Assembly: GCA_964636885.1 (NCBI GenBank)
Contig: CAZWVA010000010.1
Location: 1 to 51,792, forward strand
Source: CAZWVA01 sp964636885
GTDB lineage: Bacteria > Desulfobacterota_D > UBA1144 > Nemesobacterales > CSP1-2
DNA length: 51,792 nucleotides
Direction: 5' to 3'
The notes below the pieces were generated by a model. That model was given only the letters and a program-made list of their open reading frames with translations. It did not search any database and was not told the origin of the DNA. Position 1 is the first letter of the stretch, and the number at the start of each line of letters is the position of its first letter. Positions 48,522 through 51,792 of the stretch are shown in pieces. The position numbers and the translations under genes are program-made.

Positions 48522-50402
48522 ATGTTTAACCTTGAGGAGCTGATTACAGTCGGCTTTGTCTTCTCTGCCTTTTGCTTCGCCGTGGCAGTTGCACTCACCG
48601 TGGTTCAAAATCTCCGAGGTCTGGAACAAAACCACCTGGCCTCTTTCGGTTATCTCAATGCTAACCTGATCGCCGCAATGGGTACCTGGTTTCTCACCCA
48701 ACAGGGCCTAGAAACCCTGATCCTTACGGCCTTGGGGTTGGTGGTTAGTTTCATATCACACCGTTTACTTAAGGATTTTACGGTTTCCGGCAGGCTGTTA
48801 CTCGCAACAAACCTTCTCTTTACCATTTTCGGTTTGATCTGGGGAACGTGGTTTATATCCACCATCCAGGTAAGTACCGTTACACGTACACTTATGTTTG
48901 CCGGGTATCCCATTCTCCTTCTTACGTTGTTCGCCGGCCTCGTCTCAAACTTCGAGCAGTGGGAGGTGCTCTGCAGAAAGAACTGGTCGAGGCCTCGCAC
49001 CCCCTTTCCTCCCGGCATACTCAAGCGTTATCCGAAGGTCTCTATCCATGTTCCCGCCTACTCCGAGCCACCCGATATGGTCATCGCAACCCTCGACACG
49101 ATAGCAAACCTGAGATACCCGAATTTTGAGGTACTCGTAATAGACAACAACACTAAGGATCCTAACCTGTGGAAGCCCGTTGAGGAACACTGCCGCCGCC
49201 TTGGTGAGCAATTTCGGTTCTTCCATGTGGACCCACTGTCCGGTGCAAAAGCCGGGGCACTCAACTTCGCACTTAAGCACACAGCCCCCGATGCCGAGAT
49301 AATAGGCGTTATGGATAGCGACTACCAGGCCGAACCCGATTTCTTGGATAGGCTCGTAGGCTACTTTGAAGATCCCAAAATAGGGTTCGTACAAACCCCA
49401 CACGATTACCGTGAGTGGGAAAACAGCACATACCAGAGGATGTGCTACTGGGAGTATAAATACTTTTTTGAGACTACGATGCCGAGCTTAAACGAGAGGG
49501 ACTCTGCCCTAACGGTCGGAACCATGTGCCTAATCCGTAAAAAGGCGCTCGAAGAGGCGGGGGGCTGGGCCGAGTGGTGTGCCACAGAGGATTCGGAGCT
49601 GTCCATACGCATACACGCGCTCGGCTACTCCTCCGTATACACAAACGTTACCTTTGGACGCGGGCTTATACCGGAGACCTTTTCTGGGTACAAGAAGCAG
49701 CGCTTCCGCTGGACATACGGACCGGTTCAGGAACTCAAGCGTCACTTCCGTCTCTATTTACCCCGTTTTCTTGGAGGTCTTCCATCAGCCCTTACGACCC
49801 TACAGAAGATCCATCACCTAAACCACGGGCTGGGCTACCTGAACATCGGGCTAGGCTTCCTGCTCACCCCCATTGGACTGGCAACCGTGATCTCTATGGT
49901 TATACACGGTGAGGCGATAAACATTCCGGGGCCTCTGTGGGTGGCCTCTTCGGTCATGATTGCAAGCGGCCTCGTCCTATGGTGGCTGGTCTACAAGGTC
50001 TTTCTAAGATGCTCCCTAAAAGACTCTATAGGGGCACTTGTGGCAAGTAGGGCACTCAACCATACGTATATAATGGCGAGCATACTGGGACTTTTTACCC
50101 CCCAAACCCCGTGGCACCGGACAAACAAGTTTAAGCCGCTTCCACTCGGGTTGGGTGCACTAGCCGCCGCACAGACGGAACTCGCCCTCGGCGTTGCGAT
50201 GATACTATTTGCGGTGGTTTCTCTATCCATCTTTCCACAAGTCGGCATCCATCTCATGCTGATAATCGGGATCCTGTTTCGTAGCCTAGACTATATGGCC
50301 GCCCCCCTCTTAGCCCTCCTTGCCGAACACGACGTAAGAGCACACCAGAGCCAAGGCAGTTTTGTGAATAAGGCGGTTGTTGGCGGGATGAGTATGAAGT
50401 GA
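48522..50402 (+). CDS. Membrane glycosyltransferase family 2, processive beta-glucan-synthase-like
   Basis: A 626-aa inner-membrane enzyme. The N-terminus has about five helices (residues 8-145). The GT2 catalytic domain (about 165-400) shows SIHVPAYSEPPDMVIATLDTIANLRYPNFEVLVIDNNT, the metal-binding GVMDSDYQAEPDFL, the acid ATEDSELSIRIHALGY and the processivity motif KQRFRWTYGP (QxxRW). About five C-terminal helices follow. It resembles cellulose/curdlan-synthase-like and NdvB/NdvC beta-glucan synthases that polymerise from UDP-sugars and extrude the chain. GGAGG precedes the ATG. It is transcribed alone from a sigma-54 promoter, so exopolysaccharide production would be conditional. The exact polymer is unknown. 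Confidence 0.88.
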   Translation: MFNLEELITVGFVFSAFCFAVAVALTVVQNLRGLEQNHLASFGYLNANLIAAMGTWFLTQQGLETLILTALGLVVSFISHRLLKDFTVSGRLLLATNLLFTIFGLIWGTWFISTIQVSTVTRTLMFAGYPILLLTLFAGLVSNFEQWEVLCRKNWSRPRTPFPPGILKRYPKVSIHVPAYSEPPDMVIATLDTIANLRYPNFEVLVIDNNTKDPNLWKPVEEHCRRLGEQFRFFHVDPLSGAKAGALNFALKHTAPDAEIIGVMDSDYQAEPDFLDRLVGYFEDPKIGFVQTPHDYREWENSTYQRMCYWEYKYFFETTMPSLNERDSALTVGTMCLIRKKALEEAGGWAEWCATEDSELSIRIHALGYSSVYTNVTFGRGLIPETFSGYKKQRFRWTYGPVQELKRHFRLYLPRFLGGLPSALTTLQKIHHLNHGLGYLNIGLGFLLTPIGLATVISMVIHGEAINIPGPLWVASSVMIASGLVLWWLVYKVFLRCSLKDSIGALVASRALNHTYIMASILGLFTPQTPWHRTNKFKPLPLGLGALAAAQTELALGVAMILFAVVSLSIFPQVGIHLMLIIGILFRSLDYMAAPLLALLAEHDVRAHQSQGSFVNKAVVGGMSMK

Positions 50403-50413
50403 TCCTGTTTTAA

Positions 50414-50441
50414 CCTAGGGGGCGGATTACCCGCCCCTAGG
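50414..50441. terminator. Bidirectional hairpin terminator between converging genes
   Basis: A strong GC-rich inverted repeat (arms CCTAGGGGGCGG and CCGCCCCTAGG, with a loop of about 5) fills the 40-bp gap between the glycosyltransferase and TPR stops. On the plus side it is followed by a T-rich tract (CCTTTCTTT); on the minus side the T-run is poor, so termination may be better for the glycosyltransferase transcript. Confidence 0.65.
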
Positions 50442-50442
50442 C

Positions 50443-51132
50443 CTACCTTTCTTTCATCCCCTTAAGTAGAGACCGGGCTTTTCTGTTATTTGGATCTAGT
50501 TTTATAGCGGTCTCTATAGCCCTAAGCGCCCCTGGGATGTCCCCGTTACTTAGAAACGCATTGGCAAGCCCGATATGGGCATCTAGGTTATTTGGAGAGA
50601 ACCTCAAGGCCTCGCTGTATGTGGATATAGCCTCAGGTGCCCTTCCCTCAGAAAGCAAAGTCCCACCAAGGGCTATAAGCGCTATAACCATTTCGTCTCT
50701 CGCCCGAGAAGAGTGAGGGTCGAGCTCAAGAACCCCTCTTAGGTAGTCGATAGAATCCCTAAAATTCCCCCTATTAAACTCATAGCCAGCCGCTCCCAGG
50801 AGGGCATCCACCAGTATACCTACGATCTCCTTCTTAGACTCCTCCGGCGACAGACTAAAGGCGGCTCTAAGGGGTGGAACCGCCTCGGGCCACCTCTTCA
50901 GATTGATGTAAGACCTGCCAAGGTAGAGATAGGCCCTTCCGAATTTCGGATCTATCTCAGTAGCCCTCTTAAAGTGGGAGGCCGCATCCTCGTATCTACC
51001 GGAATTAAAAAGCATAAGCCCCCTGTCAAACTCGGATTGCGCACTTAAAAACACCCCCGCTCCGGCGCATGAGGCTAAGACTATAGAAACGCCTAGTATA
51101 GTAACTTTAGCCCTGATACCGACTCTACCCAT
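50443..51132 (-). CDS. TPR-repeat lipoprotein
   Basis: A 229-aa protein with a lipoprotein signal (VTILGVSIVLASC, lipobox LASC). Tetratricopeptide repeats start near residue 32: FDRGLMLFNSGRYEDAASHFKRATEIDP, then AYLYLGRSYINLKRWPEAVPPLRAAFSL, then AAGYEFNRGNFRDSIDYLRGVLELDP, LGGTLLSEGRAPEAISTYSEALRFSP and AHIGLANAFLSNGDIPGALRAIETAIKLDP. Such proteins scaffold envelope complexes. It converges on the glycosyltransferase gene, and TPR lipoproteins accompany some exopolysaccharide systems, but a link is not shown. Confidence 0.85.
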   Translation of the reverse strand: MGRVGIRAKVTILGVSIVLASCAGAGVFLSAQSEFDRGLMLFNSGRYEDAASHFKRATEIDPKFGRAYLYLGRSYINLKRWPEAVPPLRAAFSLSPEESKKEIVGILVDALLGAAGYEFNRGNFRDSIDYLRGVLELDPHSSRARDEMVIALIALGGTLLSEGRAPEAISTYSEALRFSPNNLDAHIGLANAFLSNGDIPGALRAIETAIKLDPNNRKARSLLKGMKER

Positions 51133-51308
51133 CTTTATACCCTCCTTGATACACCGGAACTCGTACCAAAATCCCTGGGCATCGACCCTATTTTACCTCA
51201 AATACGCCGTTAAGAATAACCCCCTTGATGGAGTATTTCTTAAGACGATTTATAATATTAGAGGCGAGTGCCTCAAAAACAGAATTCTCGGCGACTTGGG
51301 ATCGCAGC

Positions 51309-51792
51309 GTGAAAAAACTGAATAAACCCGTAAGGAAGATCCAGCCGATAAGATCCGGCCTTGGGATAAAAACGATTCCAGAGATGTTGGAGGCGAGTGC
51401 GGAAAGACACAAGGACCGCACGGCGTTTCTCATACCGAGAAACAAGAACATATACAGGCTAAGCTACGGTCAGGTTCTTGAATACGTAAAGCGAATAGGG
51501 AGATACCTAAAAGAACTGGGACTCGGAAGAGGAGACCATATAGCCATACTCGGAGAGAACAGGCCGGAATGGGGAATATCTTACCTCTCCGTTGGATGGA
51601 TAGGTGCAACCGCCATTCCCCTTGACGCAAGAGCGCTTCCCCACTCACATAAATCCACCCTCAGGTTCTCATCGGCAAAGGCCATAATCCTGTCTGGCTC
51701 ATACGTTGCCGATATCGAGTCCATCTCATCAGACCTAGGGGAACTCAGGCACGTGATTCCCATGGAGAGATTCGACGAGATCTACACGAAAT
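51309..51792 (+). CDS. AMP-binding acyl-CoA synthetase (5' part, cut by window)
   Basis: The N-terminal 161 codons of an adenylate-forming enzyme of the long-chain acyl-CoA synthetase type. Seen are IPEMLEASAERHKDRTAFL, YGQVLEYVKRIGRYLKELGLGRGDHIAILGENRPEWGISYLSVGWIGATAIPLDARA. It activates fatty acids to acyl-AMP and then acyl-CoA. The P-loop and A5-A10 motifs lie beyond the edge. The start is taken as GTG 51309, giving the normal N-terminal length; an in-frame ATG at 51228 would add 27 atypical residues. A GAGGC/GCCTC hairpin stands just upstream. Confidence 0.88.
   Translation, partial: MKKLNKPVRKIQPIRSGLGIKTIPEMLEASAERHKDRTAFLIPRNKNIYRLSYGQVLEYVKRIGRYLKELGLGRGDHIAILGENRPEWGISYLSVGWIGATAIPLDARALPHSHKSTLRFSSAKAIILSGSYVADIESISSDLGELRHVIPMERFDEIYTK

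Noticed and set aside
51188..51451. 87-codon minus-strand ORF before the acyl-CoA synthetase
   Set aside because: Most of it is antisense to the clear AMP-binding coding sequence; composition is a frame shadow and no ribosome-binding site or family was seen.
1..51792. CRISPR arrays, insertion sequences, rRNA and tRNA genes
   Set aside because: Looked for by eye; no repeat-spacer pattern, transposase, terminal inverted repeats or RNA gene cloverleaf was found.

Overview
The window comes from a Gram-negative bacterium. Outer-membrane-type lipoproteins, a beta-barrel protein, periplasmic c-type cytochromes, CdsA and a complete-looking Ccm cytochrome c maturation set all point that way. Codon use favours AGG/AGA for Arg and ATA for Ile. 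CcmE carries a CXXXY haem-binding motif instead of HXXXY (the System I* type known from archaea and some deltaproteobacteria), and there is a pyruvoyl-dependent arginine decarboxylase. Both suggest a deep or delta-proteobacterial-like lineage, but the phylum cannot be fixed from the sequence. There is one assembly gap of N (23261-23282).

Layout. 1-6128 (minus strand): uvrB (partial), a Spy/CnrX-like protein with an anti-sigma factor and an ECF sigma factor, a secreted RTX-repeat protein and a LuxR-type regulator with a degenerate receiver. 6430-11482 (plus strand): DHA2 efflux pump, small exported protein, CobA-HemD fusion, an 848-bp gene-free region with DnaA-box-like, repeat and parS-like sequences, then rsmE. 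11510-16824 (minus): ccmC-ccmD-ccmE-ccmF, a CcmI-like zinc-ribbon protein and a fused cytochrome. 16961-23567 (minus): an eight-gene set with about 28 haem sites, comprising a decahaem OmcA/MtrC lipoprotein, a dihaem lipoprotein, a beta-barrel, heptahaem, tetrahaem and monohaem cytochromes, a NapC-like quinol oxidase and a small membrane protein. It reads as a porin-cytochrome route from the quinone pool to the cell surface. 23820-25354 (plus): an HNH-repeat protein coupled to a radical SAM/SPASM enzyme. 25381-26774 (minus): ccmB and ccmA. The electron-transfer genes therefore sit inside a split ccm cluster, next to the machinery that must attach their haems.

28296-32249 (minus) holds three paralogous small OB-fold-like proteins, a DUF47/PhoU-like protein, the remains of a sigma-70 factor gene, and an NtrC-family sigma-54 activator. 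Two transcription units here carry near-identical -24/-12 promoters (TGGCATG type), each preceded at about -120 to -150 by a pair of GAAC-N5-GTTC boxes. The same promoter type stands before a 72-aa orphan protein (41340) and a large glycosyltransferase (48522), so the window exposes part of a sigma-54 regulon.

The remainder is mixed housekeeping and accessory genes: cdsA, a PurN-like protein without the catalytic His/Asp, two Rieske ferredoxins, a DAO-family oxidase, a frameshifted HTTM membrane protein, a NYN/OST-HTH protein, a MerR-like regulator, MoaD with a MOT1-type molybdate transporter, endonuclease IV, a CusF-like protein, arginine decarboxylase, recN, a sigma-70 factor, proA, a glycosyltransferase, a TPR lipoprotein and the start of an acyl-CoA synthetase.
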